A stretch of DNA of 60,699 bases from an uncultured Treponema sp. (lineage in GTDB: Bacteria; Spirochaetota; Spirochaetia; Treponematales; Treponemataceae): positions 1 through 60,699 of the forward strand of contig CALGGS010000195.1 in assembly GCA_937915735.1 (NCBI GenBank), written 5' to 3'. The notes under the pieces are model-generated. The model was not told where the DNA came from. It did not search any database and saw only the letters and a program-made list of their open reading frames with translations. Positions 1 through 10,100 of the stretch are shown in pieces. Made by a program: the position numbers and the translations under genes. Numbering within the stretch: the first letter of the stretch is position 1; every line of letters starts with the position of its first letter.

Positions 1-2
1 TT

Positions 3-389
3 GGTAATTTTGTTCTAGGTGGTACCAAGTCTGGTAGGCTATCCAGTAATAATCCTAATATGCAGAATATGCCTTCCACTGGTTCTAACTATGCCAAAGA
101 GTTTAAGGCTTGTTTTGATTATGCAGATGACTGGATTATGGTAGGTAGTGATTTCAATGCACTGGAAGACCATATAAATGCGCTATTAACCAAGGACCCT
201 AATAAGTTAGGTGTTTACCTGAATGGGTATGACTCTCACTGTTTACGTTCCTATTATTATTACCAAGACCAGATGCCAGATATTGTTTTGGCTGAGGAAG
301 GTGATGAGTGCTTTAAGGAAACAGATAGTGAAGGAAATACTATATATAAATGTATTAAAAAAGATGGGAGAGTAATAACATGCAAGTAA
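3..389 (+). CDS. Phage-type family A DNA polymerase fragment (5' end outside window, C-terminus missing)
   Basis: The reading frame is open from base 3, so the gene begins before the window; 128 residues are visible. It carries a polymerase signature (GRLSSNNPNMQNMPS) followed by motif A (WIMVGSDFNALEDHIN), whose Asp binds catalytic metal in the Pol I family, and then a segment (LLTKDPNKLGVYLNGYD) that I recall from phage polymerases. The frame stops at 387-389 with neither the O-helix/motif B nor motif C, which normally follow motif A over a few hundred residues. As it stands it could not polymerise. It overlaps the next ORF by 10 bases, a phage-like packing. Codon choice (many ATA, AGA and GTA codons) differs from the Treponema genes downstream. 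It could be one half of a split polymerase, an intron-interrupted gene, or a decayed prophage remnant. Confidence 0.8.
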   Translation, partial: GNFVLGGTKSGRLSSNNPNMQNMPSTGSNYAKEFKACFDYADDWIMVGSDFNALEDHINALLTKDPNKLGVYLNGYDSHCLRSYYYYQDQMPDIVLAEEGDECFKETDSEGNTIYKCIKKDGRVITCK

Positions 390-901
390 GTAAAGAAATT
401 GAAAAGAACTTAATAGATGTAGCAAAAGAGACTTATTTCAAGAGACACAGAGTTAGATTTGCTCCATTGAAGGATTTTGCTCCGTATTTTGGAGTTGACA
501 GAGAAGTACTGGATGCAGATATTGTACAGAAATTACAACCAGTAATAGATGGTTTTAATCTGTTATTTGCTAATCAGCCTATGAGTGAGCATATTGTAAA
601 TATATGTTTGTCTCCTACTAATTATTCTACTGTTTCTGTTACCAGAGTATCTGTGAATGTGAGGAATCCTAATGGATTTTTTAAGACTATGTACATAAAG
701 GATTTATATCCAGAGCAGTATATGCAGTACTCCCAGTATGTAAAAAGAGCAGGTGCTATACGGGAAAAAATGCGGGACAGAATGAGTTCTATACCAAGAG
801 ACTTGAGTTTGGCTATTAAAATGACTCCGGGTTTGAAGGATTTCCATAAGGCATTTCCACTGTGGTATTCTATGCTGCAAGAATTAAAGGCTAAACAATG
901 A
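380..901 (+). CDS. Unknown phage-like protein (173 aa)
   Basis: I do not recognise this protein. It is soluble-looking, with no signal peptide or membrane segment, rich in Lys, Arg and Tyr, and mixed alpha/beta in appearance. It shows no HNH, GIY-YIG or LAGLIDADG motif, so it is not an obvious intron endonuclease despite lying right after a truncated polymerase. Its start overlaps the polymerase stop by 10 bases, and its stop overlaps the next ATG as ATGA (898-901). These tight overlaps and the same AT-rich codon use place it in the phage segment. Confidence 0.6.
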   Translation: MQVSKEIEKNLIDVAKETYFKRHRVRFAPLKDFAPYFGVDREVLDADIVQKLQPVIDGFNLLFANQPMSEHIVNICLSPTNYSTVSVTRVSVNVRNPNGFFKTMYIKDLYPEQYMQYSQYVKRAGAIREKMRDRMSSIPRDLSLAIKMTPGLKDFHKAFPLWYSMLQELKAKQ

Positions 902-3177
902 TTAAAATAGAAGCACTTGTTTCGATAGATACAGACTATCACTCACCTACGATATTCAGTCGAAAGCAATTCTTGGCAAAACGAAAAAATGAGGGAAAAC
1001 GGGTAACTGTTGGTTTTACTGGCATCGCTGATTTACGGCACTTCATCGCGCTGGAATACATCAAGGGAATGATGAAAGCTTGTGCCGATTACGACATAAA
1101 CTTTTTAAATATGGGGGCAGCGATAAGATACTCCTTTTTTGACGATATTAATTTCTTGTCACATTACCTGAAAAATTTTAAATTCATGCGCCCCCCGCTT
1201 GTGGACGGAATGGTGACTTGGGCAGCCTCCCTGTACGAATTTATGGACGAAGAATCTATTATCAGAACTTTTTCTGAGCTATGCCCCCTACCCATGGTTG
1301 ACATCGGTCATCTCGACATTCCAGGGGCCTCTATGATTAAGATTGACAGCAGTTCCTCAATCAAAAGCATTATTGACCATCTCGTTGAAATTCATCATTA
1401 CAAAAGATTCGCATTCATAGGGACTGATGTTTCAGATGCTCAGGTTCGAAGACTCTTAAATTTCAGACTTGAACTAAAACGGCACGGCCTGTCTGAGATT
1501 CCGGGAGCCGTCATTATGATGAACAAAAAAATGCAGGCAAATTTCATTGACGAGGCTCTCGAAACGCTCATCGACTCATTTGACTTGCACGAAAAAAAAG
1601 AAATTGATGCGATTCTGACCGGCTCCGATGTGATTGCCGCTGAGTTGGTTGAGCATCTATACAGACTGGGATACTCAGTGCCAAAAGATGTCGCCGTACT
1701 AGGTTTCAACAACTGGTATGAAAGCATAACATCTCGTTCTCCGATTACCACAATAGACCTCGTTTATTTTAAGCGCGGATATGCTGCCGTCGAGATGCTT
1801 ATTGACAAGATAATCGAGCCAGAATCAAAGCCTGAAATTCAATATTTTAAAACCGACTTAATAATCAGACAGTCATGTGGCTGCCTTGAAAACAGCGTAT
1901 CCTTTTTGCAGGAGCATAAAAAAATTGCCTTTTCAGGAGACTTTCCCGCAGAATCTGAATCGGAGTTAAGGCTCCGCCTTATAAGCGAAATACAAAAAAG
2001 CCTTCCAAATGCGCAGTCGTTTCAGATAGACAGTTTTCTTGATGCTTTTTTTCGAGACATATATGAGACGGACTTAGACGATACTTCATTTTTACAGGAT
2101 GGGCAGGAAAACAAGCAACTTTACTCAGTGTTTTTTTTCAGAAATATTTTACAAGATTACCGGAAGAACAAGGAGTTCGACTGCGATTATTTTCAAAACG
2201 CCGTTACAGTCTTAAGAGCTGCGCTGATTCCTGTAATAAAAAATGAGGGGGCTGAAAAAATCTTTTTTGCCGAAGGAATTTTTCACCAGCTGCGAGTCCT
2301 GATTTCCGTATTCCAGAAATATGACCTAATCGCTGACAGGGAAAATCCCTACAGGCTGAACGCCATCACCTCCCAGTCCCTAAGTTTTACCAACGCCCAA
2401 AAACTAAGCGAGGTTTTCGATTCACTTAAGCAGCAGATGAGTATGTTAGACATACAAAGCTGTGTTGTCGCGCTGAGCGATGAGATGAGTTACAGTTTTC
2501 CCTCACCCGAAATAAAATTCATCTGGCCCGAGACAAATCCTGAAATACAGGGGCTTGTAGGGAAAAAAATCAGCGAGCCAAATCTCTTCCCCGTGAACAT
2601 ATTTAGTTCACAACGGCGCTTTTCGGTAATGCTCGAAGTAATCCACAATTCAGAGCAATATTTTGGCTACGCTTTTTTCGAAATAAAATCGCTGAACATA
2701 GCCATTTACGACGCAATAAGAATGATGCTGTCAAACGCATTATATGTACTTTACAAGAAAGAGGGGAGAATCAAGAATTCTTCTTTCGGCGTAACGCGCT
2801 CACAAGTCCAGGACTTAATACAAAAGGGTGAGAGCGGAGGTAAAATTTCAAGTGGCCGTCAGCGTCTTACAGCCGAAAAAATCACGAATTACCTCACCGA
2901 GCATTTAGGCGAGATGACTGATGTAGAAAAAATGGCAAGAAGCCTTATGGTGAGCAGAAGCTTTTTGAGCAAAAAATGCAAGGAACTTACAGGTCTTTCT
3001 GTCCAGACTTTGCATGAAAAGCTTAAAATCGAGCAGGCAAAAAATATGCTTCTGCTTCAGAATATCGGACTTTCAGAAATTGCACTCACGCTTGGATTTA
3101 AAAACCAGAACTATTTTTCAAATGTGTTCAAAAAGAACACGGGATTAAGTCCCTTGAACTGGGTGAAAAAGAACTGA
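898..3177 (+). CDS. LacI-type sensor / AraC HTH hybrid transcription regulator
   Basis: A 759-residue regulator. Residues about 35-325 resemble the periplasmic-binding-protein-like sensor of LacI/GalR proteins (KRVTVGFTG at its start; DAILTGSDVIAAELVEHL and VAVLGFNNW further in). A long middle region has no recognised domain. Residues about 657-759 are a two-helix-turn-helix AraC/XylS DNA-binding domain (MARSLMVSRSFLSKKCKEL and LTLGFKNQNYFSNVFKKNTG). This build, without an N-terminal LacI HTH, is familiar in spirochaetes and Firmicutes for sugar-responsive control, but the ligand cannot be read here. The first ~25-33 residues do not match the sensor fold and may be phage-derived; an in-frame TTG at 973 is an alternative native start. 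It is convergent with the PBP gene, 6 bases away. Confidence 0.85.
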   Translation: MIKIEALVSIDTDYHSPTIFSRKQFLAKRKNEGKRVTVGFTGIADLRHFIALEYIKGMMKACADYDINFLNMGAAIRYSFFDDINFLSHYLKNFKFMRPPLVDGMVTWAASLYEFMDEESIIRTFSELCPLPMVDIGHLDIPGASMIKIDSSSSIKSIIDHLVEIHHYKRFAFIGTDVSDAQVRRLLNFRLELKRHGLSEIPGAVIMMNKKMQANFIDEALETLIDSFDLHEKKEIDAILTGSDVIAAELVEHLYRLGYSVPKDVAVLGFNNWYESITSRSPITTIDLVYFKRGYAAVEMLIDKIIEPESKPEIQYFKTDLIIRQSCGCLENSVSFLQEHKKIAFSGDFPAESESELRLRLISEIQKSLPNAQSFQIDSFLDAFFRDIYETDLDDTSFLQDGQENKQLYSVFFFRNILQDYRKNKEFDCDYFQNAVTVLRAALIPVIKNEGAEKIFFAEGIFHQLRVLISVFQKYDLIADRENPYRLNAITSQSLSFTNAQKLSEVFDSLKQQMSMLDIQSCVVALSDEMSYSFPSPEIKFIWPETNPEIQGLVGKKISEPNLFPVNIFSSQRRFSVMLEVIHNSEQYFGYAFFEIKSLNIAIYDAIRMMLSNALYVLYKKEGRIKNSSFGVTRSQVQDLIQKGESGGKISSGRQRLTAEKITNYLTEHLGEMTDVEKMARSLMVSRSFLSKKCKELTGLSVQTLHEKLKIEQAKNMLLLQNIGLSEIALTLGFKNQNYFSNVFKKNTGLSPLNWVKKN

Positions 3178-3183
3178 TTTTTG

Positions 3184-5736
3184 CTAGTCAAGCAAGAAGT
3201 TGTAGTCAGGAGCGTTTCCGAATTCATCTTCCTTAAGGAAGTCGTATGATGCGCTCAGGGCATCGCTTCGTACTGAATTTCCTTCCAAATCGAAGGTGAG
3301 CGGCGTGTTATCCTTGATAATTAAGTCGCTTGCAAAGCCTGAGCGGTAAAGCTCCTGCTCCAGGCGGTAAAGAGCCAGCAGACGGCCTGCTGAATTTCCA
3401 GAGTGGAATGTGCAGTATTCAGTTGGAGCCGTACCTTCCAGGAAGGTGAGCGTTATTTTGTGTCCCTCACAGTCCTCCGTCGGCAAGGCACCTGAAACCG
3501 TACAGACTTCAACATCAACGACACCTGTCTGCGGGCGTGTGAAATTCTTGTAAGGAAGTCCCTCATGAGCCTTTTCCATAAAGCTTGCCATTGCGTAACC
3601 CGCCAGCGTAGAGCCTGTAAGCTGTAAGCCCAGCGACTGGCCTGGCTTATCGAATCCAAACCAGAAAATCGAGGTGTAATACGGAGTGAAGCAAGCCGTC
3701 CATGCGTCAGCCCAGTTCTGTGTCGTTCCTGTTTTTCCTGCGGCCGGAATCGTGTATTTTCGTCCCTTTGAGTCCCTGTAGGTGAATTTAGAACCGTTTC
3801 CTGTTGGTCCCGCCAGAGTTCCTGATTTTACAGTGTTTTCGAGCAGCCGCGCCATCGTGTAGGCTGTCTGCGGAGAAATTACCTGTGCCGCCGCACCCTT
3901 TGCCTTTTGTTTCTGAAGAACTTCTTTTTCAGGATTCAAGAATTCACGCCCGTTTTTGTCCTCGACGCTTCTGATTGCGATTGGAACGACCTCTTTGCCA
4001 CCGTTTGCAAAAATTGCATAGGCGTGGGCAAGCTCAATCGGACGGACAGAACAAACACCGAGTCCAATCGGGTAGCCTGGAACAAAGCCACGATTCGGAA
4101 CCTCGCTTTCTGGAATTCCCAGCAAGTCAATCGCACGGTTAATCGCCGTGTCAAAACCGATTCCGTCAAGGATTTTTAGTGAAGGAACATTCATAGAGTG
4201 GGCGAGAGCATACCAAAGCTCCACATCTCCCTTCCATTCTCCACGGAAATTCTGCGGAATGTAGGGCTTTCCGTCCGCCGTATGGAAAACAATCGGCGTG
4301 TCAGAAATTATCGTGCTGGGCGTGAACTGACGGCTGTCAATCGCCGCGCTGTAGTAAAGAGGCTTGAAGGAAGAGCCGGGCTGCAGTTTTGCCTGGACTG
4401 CCCTTATGAACTGATTTTCGCCGTCGTATTTGTTTCCTCCGACAAGCGCCGTAATGTAGCCTGTTGAATTTTCAAGGGCTATCATAGTTCCTTCGATTAC
4501 ATTTTTTCCTACATTTGATTTTGCTGTCGCGTTTGCCTTGTTTGCGATTCCGACCTTCAGCGTGTCAATTCCTGTTATGAGGGACATTACATCTACGATT
4601 GGGTTTATCGTCTTTGTGTATGTTGAGCGGGCAAGAGTCTCGTTCCTTTGCTGGCTTACCTTTAGCTCTCCAAGGTTGAAGGTGAGTGTCAAAAGCTCGG
4701 TAATGGGAGTGTAGATTTTAAAAGCCGAGCTGGAGCGCTCGCTGTTTCCCCGCTGATAAGTTCTGTTTGCGTATGCGATGTAGCGTTCCATCGTATTCTG
4801 GGCCGCAATCTGATTTTTAAGATTTAAAGTCGTATTTACGGTAAAGCCGGATGAATAAATGTCGTCAGTTCCGTAAAGCATATCCGAAAGCTCACGGCGA
4901 ACATATTCAGAAAACCAGGGAGCGTTGTCCTGCCGTGAAGAAATTGCCGTGTTCCCGGTTCTTGTGTAGTCGAAATTTGCCCAGTATTCTTCGAATGATG
5001 TGTCCGACTGCTCCTTTGTGATGAGGCCGCTTTCTACCATGGCTTCAAGAACATATTTTTGCCTGTCCATCGCCCTGTTCGGGTATTCAAAAGGATTGTA
5101 GTGAGCTGGGTTTGAAAGCTGAACTACGAGAATGGCCGCCTCCGCAGGGGTTATTTCTGTGGCATCATGTCCAAAATAATATTTGCTTGCGGCATTTACG
5201 CCGTAAGTTCCGCCGCCAAAATAGATTTTATTCAGGTAAAGCTCTAAAATTTCATTTTTTGAGAATCTGCGCTCCATTTGGATAGCCCACCAAAGCTCCT
5301 TCAGCTTTCGCATATAGGACATATCGCGCCTGTCGCAGTAAAGGGTTCCCGCAATCTGCTGGGTTAAGGTTGAGCCGCCTCCTAAAGAAAGATGAAGCGC
5401 CTGACCGATGACCGCACGGAAAAGTGCTTTTATTGAAAAACCGTGGTGCTTGTAGAAAATCCTGTCTTCCCGGGAGACAAGTGCGTCAATCATGTGCTGG
5501 GGAAGATGATTTATGCTTATGATTTCTCGTTTTTCTTCGCTCGCAAGCTCTGTAATCAACTCGCCGTTTATGTCGAGAATCTTAGTTGGAAGAGCGGTGT
5601 CGAATTCCGTGAAATTTTCGTTATCAATAATGTATTTTGTATTTGAAAGGGCCAGTCCCAATGAAAGACCAAAAATTCCTGCAAAGAAGAAAAGGGCCGT
5701 TATCATCACAATCGTAAGTTTGCTCAATTTTTGCAT
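3184..5736 (-). CDS. mrcA: Class A penicillin-binding protein 1A (bifunctional transglycosylase/transpeptidase)
   Basis: Inner-membrane enzyme that polymerises and cross-links peptidoglycan. Residues 10-30 form one membrane anchor. The GT51 transglycosylase domain (about 60-230) has catalytic Glu90 in SREDRIFYKHHG plus GGGSTLTQQ and ERRFSKNEILELYLNKIYFG. The transpeptidase domain has Ser455-Lys458 (SSFK), SMN at 514-516 and KTGT at 668-671, so all three penicillin-binding motifs are intact. The 850-residue length is normal for PBP1A. The start at 5736 has a TATTCT -10 box six bases upstream and no Shine-Dalgarno sequence, so the mRNA may be leaderless. It is divergent from sbcD. Confidence 0.95.
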   Translation of the reverse strand: MQKLSKLTIVMITALFFFAGIFGLSLGLALSNTKYIIDNENFTEFDTALPTKILDINGELITELASEEKREIISINHLPQHMIDALVSREDRIFYKHHGFSIKALFRAVIGQALHLSLGGGSTLTQQIAGTLYCDRRDMSYMRKLKELWWAIQMERRFSKNEILELYLNKIYFGGGTYGVNAASKYYFGHDATEITPAEAAILVVQLSNPAHYNPFEYPNRAMDRQKYVLEAMVESGLITKEQSDTSFEEYWANFDYTRTGNTAISSRQDNAPWFSEYVRRELSDMLYGTDDIYSSGFTVNTTLNLKNQIAAQNTMERYIAYANRTYQRGNSERSSSAFKIYTPITELLTLTFNLGELKVSQQRNETLARSTYTKTINPIVDVMSLITGIDTLKVGIANKANATAKSNVGKNVIEGTMIALENSTGYITALVGGNKYDGENQFIRAVQAKLQPGSSFKPLYYSAAIDSRQFTPSTIISDTPIVFHTADGKPYIPQNFRGEWKGDVELWYALAHSMNVPSLKILDGIGFDTAINRAIDLLGIPESEVPNRGFVPGYPIGLGVCSVRPIELAHAYAIFANGGKEVVPIAIRSVEDKNGREFLNPEKEVLQKQKAKGAAAQVISPQTAYTMARLLENTVKSGTLAGPTGNGSKFTYRDSKGRKYTIPAAGKTGTTQNWADAWTACFTPYYTSIFWFGFDKPGQSLGLQLTGSTLAGYAMASFMEKAHEGLPYKNFTRPQTGVVDVEVCTVSGALPTEDCEGHKITLTFLEGTAPTEYCTFHSGNSAGRLLALYRLEQELYRSGFASDLIIKDNTPLTFDLEGNSVRSDALSASYDFLKEDEFGNAPDYNFLLD

Positions 5737-5742
5737 TTGAAT

Positions 5743-5748
5743 AGAATA
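5743..5748 (-). promoter_or_regulatory. -10 box of the PBP1A gene, 6 bases from ATG
   Basis: TATTCT on the minus strand ends six bases before the ATG at 5736, with no Shine-Dalgarno sequence. The matching -35 (TTCCAT, complement of 5766-5771) is poor, so only the -10 is supported. Confidence 0.4.
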
Positions 5749-5801
5749 CTATTTCTGGGAAAATTATGGAAGAGCGGGCTTTTTTTTGTGGAGGATTTTT
5801 C

Positions 5802-5830
5802 TTGACTTTTGTTTTTTTTCCACTTTAAAT
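5802..5830 (+). promoter_or_regulatory. Sigma-70-type promoter of sbcD, leaderless arrangement
   Basis: TTGACT (5802-5807), a 17-base spacer and TTAAAT (5825-5830) precede the ATG at 5838 by only seven bases. Transcription would begin at or next to the A of the start codon, and there is no Shine-Dalgarno sequence. Confidence 0.65.
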
Positions 5831-5837
5831 TACTGAT

Positions 5838-7148
5838 ATGAAATTCATTCACACGGCAGACCTGCATCTGGGAAATCAGATGCACGATATTGACAGGCGG
5901 GAGGAAGTCGCCGCTTTTTTCGACTGGCTCAGGGAGCAAATCATCCAGAAAAACGCAGAGACTCTTATTATCGCCGGGGATATTTTTGACAGCGCGAATC
6001 CCCCCGTCGAGGCCAGAAGATTTTATTACGCTTTTTTGGCTTCCCTGTCCGTAACCTGCTGCAAAAATGTCATTGTCATCGGCGGAAATCACGATTCAGC
6101 CCTTATGCTTGAAAGCTCTAAAGAGCTGCTTGAGCTTTTAAATATTCGTGTCGCAGGCTCAGTTTCATCGCTGGGCAATTCCCCTGAAAAAATGTGCTTT
6201 GAGCTTTTTGACCAAAAGGGGGACTCTTGCGCAATAGCTATGGCTGTCCCCTTCGTGCGTGAAATAGAGCTGAGAAATTATTACAATAAAAATCTGAAAA
6301 ATAAAGAAAATGACGACTCCGAGCTTCCTGACAGTGCTTTGTATTCAATTGCTTACAAAAAAATCTATGAGGATGTCTTTGAAGAAGCGAAAAAGTTGCG
6401 GGGAGACAGAAATATCCCGATTATTGCCACCGGCCACCTGTATGCTCAGGATTTGGAAGGAAAAGAGCCTCAAAAAAACGAGGACAACGGAATGAAAGCG
6501 ATTGATGTCCGTGGAACTCTGGGAAATGTTCCGTCAAGCGTTTTTCCGGATGCCGATTATGTGGCTCTTGGTCACATTCATTATTCAACTATGGTCGCAA
6601 AAAATCCTGCAATCCGCTATTCAGGCTCTCCCTTCGTGATGGGCTTTGACGAGGCTGAAAAAGCGCACTATATTCTCTTTGGTGAAATAGACCTTTCTTT
6701 ACAGCCTTCAGAAAAATTAAGAATCGAAAAAATCGAGACACCGCGCACTTTTTTGTACAGGCGGATTTGCGGTACCTTAAGCGAGATAAAAGAACAGCTG
6801 GAAAAATATCAGGAAAATACAGAGGTAAATAAAAAGCTTTTCCTTGAAGTCTCATACATCCGCCAAGCGGCCCTGAACGCGCAGGAATATCTTGACGAGA
6901 CGATTCAAAAGCTTCCGAAAAATATTTCTGTCGCAAGCTGGCGGGTTTTGGATTCAGAAAAATTTTTTAATGAATTTTCAGAAGGCTTTGACAGCAGTGA
7001 AATTCAAAATCTTGATGACGATACTGTTTTCAGGCAGCTGATTCTTTCAAAAACAGGTTATTCAGCGGAAAGCGAAGAAGGAAAATCCCTTGTTGAAAAA
7101 TTTTTACCCTTATTTTTGCAGGTTGCCAACGAGGAGAGCGGGGAGTAA
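5838..7148 (+). CDS. sbcD: DNA repair exonuclease subunit SbcD
   Basis: Mre11-type nuclease subunit of the SbcCD complex, which cleaves hairpins and processes blocked DNA ends. The metallophosphoesterase motifs are in order: DLHLG (residues 8-12), GDIFD (about 47-51), GNHDS, GHLYA and GHIHYS, which together hold two metal ions. The length of 436 residues is usual. It sits three bases before sbcC, so the two subunits are co-transcribed. The ATG at 5838 is chosen because the protein begins directly with the conserved FIHTADLHLG strand. It has no Shine-Dalgarno sequence, in keeping with the promoter placed just upstream. Confidence 0.95.
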   Translation: MKFIHTADLHLGNQMHDIDRREEVAAFFDWLREQIIQKNAETLIIAGDIFDSANPPVEARRFYYAFLASLSVTCCKNVIVIGGNHDSALMLESSKELLELLNIRVAGSVSSLGNSPEKMCFELFDQKGDSCAIAMAVPFVREIELRNYYNKNLKNKENDDSELPDSALYSIAYKKIYEDVFEEAKKLRGDRNIPIIATGHLYAQDLEGKEPQKNEDNGMKAIDVRGTLGNVPSSVFPDADYVALGHIHYSTMVAKNPAIRYSGSPFVMGFDEAEKAHYILFGEIDLSLQPSEKLRIEKIETPRTFLYRRICGTLSEIKEQLEKYQENTEVNKKLFLEVSYIRQAALNAQEYLDETIQKLPKNISVASWRVLDSEKFFNEFSEGFDSSEIQNLDDDTVFRQLILSKTGYSAESEEGKSLVEKFLPLFLQVANEESGE

Positions 7149-7151
7149 AAA

Positions 7152-10100
7152 ATGAGAGTTAAAAAAATTGAATTTGAAAATCTGAATTCTCTGAAAGGAA
7201 AATGGTCAATAGATTTTACTCATCCTGATTATGCAAAAAATCACGATATTTTTGTCATTCACGGACCTACAGGCGCCGGAAAAACAACGATTCTGGACGC
7301 AATTTCCCTTGCCCTGTTCGGAAGAACGCCTCGCCTTGCAAAAATCAACAATGGAGCCGGCGGAAATCAGATTATGACTCGCGGATGTTCATCTTGTATG
7401 GCAAAGGTTTACTATTCCTGCAAAAAAGGCGAGTTTTCTTCGGAATTTTCTCAGTCTCGTTCACAGTCAGGGACTTTAAAATCAACGGAATATACGATTA
7501 CGAACCTTTTTACAAAAGAAATAGTAGCACAGGGAAAGGCTTCCGCCTCTCTTGAAAACGAAACAAGCGCAATAATCCAGCTTTCTTATGAGCAGTTCAG
7601 TCGCTCGATTATGCTCGCTCAGGGGGAATTCAGTAAATTTATCAGCGCAAAGCCTGAGGAAAGGGCAGAAATCTTGGAAAAGCTTACCGGAACTACGAGA
7701 TTTCGCAAGATTGCCGTAAGAATCTGGAATAAATTCAGGGATAAAAAATATGAATTTACAGAAATGAAAAAGCAGAAAGACGAAAAGGAAAAGCTGATTC
7801 TTACAGAAGAGGACGAAAAAAATGCCCTCGAAAAGGAAAAGTCTCTTTCAGAAAGCATAAAGCGTATGAACAAAGGGCTTGAAAAAATCAACAGTGAAAT
7901 AATCTTCTTCGAGGAGCTTGAAAGCCTTCAGAAAAATTTAGAGCTGGCAGAAAAAGAAAAAATTGCCCTTGAAAATCAAATTTCTCTTTTTAAATCAGAT
8001 GACGAAAGGCTGTCTCTTGCGCAAAGGGCCAAAAATTGTGACTCTGAATATGTAAATGTAAAAAATATGCGGAAAACTCTTTCGGAAAGCTCCGCTCAAA
8101 TCGATTTTCTGGAAAAACAGCTTGCTCTTGCAGATGAAAAATTCATTATGGCAAGCGAAAAAGAAAAAAAATCTTGGGAAATGAAGGCTGAGACAGAAAA
8201 AAAATTCGCTGAGTCACAAATTGTCTGGAAAAAAGTCCGTGATTTTGATTCAAAAATCTCATCCCAGGAAAAAAAATCTGCAGATGACGAAAAACGAAAA
8301 ATCGAGGCCGAAAAATCCTTCAAGGACAGCGAGGCGAAGCTTAAAACTCTTTCGGATTCACTGGAAAAAATCGAAAAAGCTCTCTCTGAAAACGAAGGCT
8401 ATCTCCTGTCGAACAAAAAAGACGAAAAATTGCCGGAAATCATAACAAAAATTGAGACTCTGAAAAAAACTCTGGATGAAAAAGCTGACTCAGTTCAAAA
8501 AATCTCCGCTGAAAAAGAAAATTTGTCTGAGAATATCGCCAAAAACGAAGGTTTGCTTGAAAATGCGAAAAAAGAGCTGTCAAAAATCGAAGATGAAATT
8601 TTAAAATTTGTTTCAGCCGACTCAGTTTTAATCGCGAGAATTTTAAAATCAGAGCTTTCCGACGGAAATCCCTGTCCTGTCTGCGGCTCTGTCTATCATA
8701 AAAATCATTCGGAAGACAAAAAATCTCTGAAAAATGAAGGCCTTGCCGGCGAAAAAAGGCTTGAAATTGCCGAAAAAAGCAAAAATTTTACGGAAAAACG
8801 GGAGACACTGGAAAAAAATATCAATGAAATTTCTTCAGAACTTGAAAAATTAAAAATCCGGCTTGAAAACACTGAGAATAATCTTTGTGCTGACAAAAAG
8901 GCTTACGAGGAGAGTTTAAAAGAAATTTTCGATGAAATTTCTCCCTTTGGTTTTTCTTCTCTTGAGGAGGGCGGAGAAAAACTTCCTGAAATCTTTGAAG
9001 AGTTAAAAAATCGCTCGACTGTCTGGAAAATCAAAAAAGAAGAGAAAGAGACTCTTGAAAAAGAAAAATCCGCAAAAACGGCAGAAAAATCCGAAATCTC
9101 AAAAAATATTGAAGGTCAGAAAAAACTTCTTGAAGAATTTCAGGCAGAATTTAATGAGTCTCAGCAAGAGCTTTTTTCTCTCCGCGCGGAAAGAAAAAGT
9201 CTTCTTGAGGAAGCTGATGTGGATGAGGTCGAAAGACGGGAGACTGAAAATCTTGAAAGGCTTAAGATGGAATTTTCGCTTGCCCAGGACGAAAAGCATG
9301 AGGCTGAGAAGAAAAAATCAAATTTCGAGTCAAACAAGGCTCAGCTGGAAAAATCTGTTTCAGAGCTGAAGCCTTCCCTTGAAGAGTGTGAAAAAGCTTT
9401 TTTTGAAAAAATAGGGAAAAACGGCTTTGATTCAGAAGAAAAATTCGAGAAAGCAAGGATGACTGACGATGAATTTGAGCTTCTCAGGCAAAAGAGCGAA
9501 GCCCTCAAAAATCAGAAAACTCAGGCTGAGACAACATTAAAAAATGCACGGAAGTCCCTTGCCGAATACGAGGAAAAGCACAAGCTCAGCGGAAATAAAG
9601 CTGAAATTTTCTCTGAAAAAAGCGCTCTTGAAGAAAATTTGCAAAAATCCACTGATGAATATTCAAAAATCAGGCTGGATTTGTTGAAGAACGAGCAGAA
9701 TAAGCAGGAATATCAGAAAATTGCCCAGGACTTTAAAAAAATTCAAGATGACTATATGACCTGGCAGCAGATGTCGGATTTTATCGGAAAAGCAGACGGC
9801 TCTGATTTCTCAGATTTTGTCCAAAGTCTTGCCGCTCCTTCCCTTTTAAGGCTTACCAACAATAACCTTCATCAGATTACGAACAGGTTTAAGATTTTAC
9901 AGAAAAATCCTATGAGCCTGGAATTTGAAGTCTCTGACATTCACAGCGTTCAGACAGGAGCAATCGAAAACCTTAGCGGCGGAGAAAAATTCCTTGTAAG
10001 CCTTTCCTTTGCCCTTGGAATTTCAGAATTCGCAAGTAAAAATGTGAGGGTAGACTCTCTTTTCTTAGACGAGGGCTTCGGAACTTTAAGCGGCGAGGCT

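Noticed and set aside
300..389. Possible intein start within the polymerase fragment after MPDI
   Set aside because: No Cys/Ser splice junction with the usual intein N-terminal block, and the frame stops before any intein could be completed.
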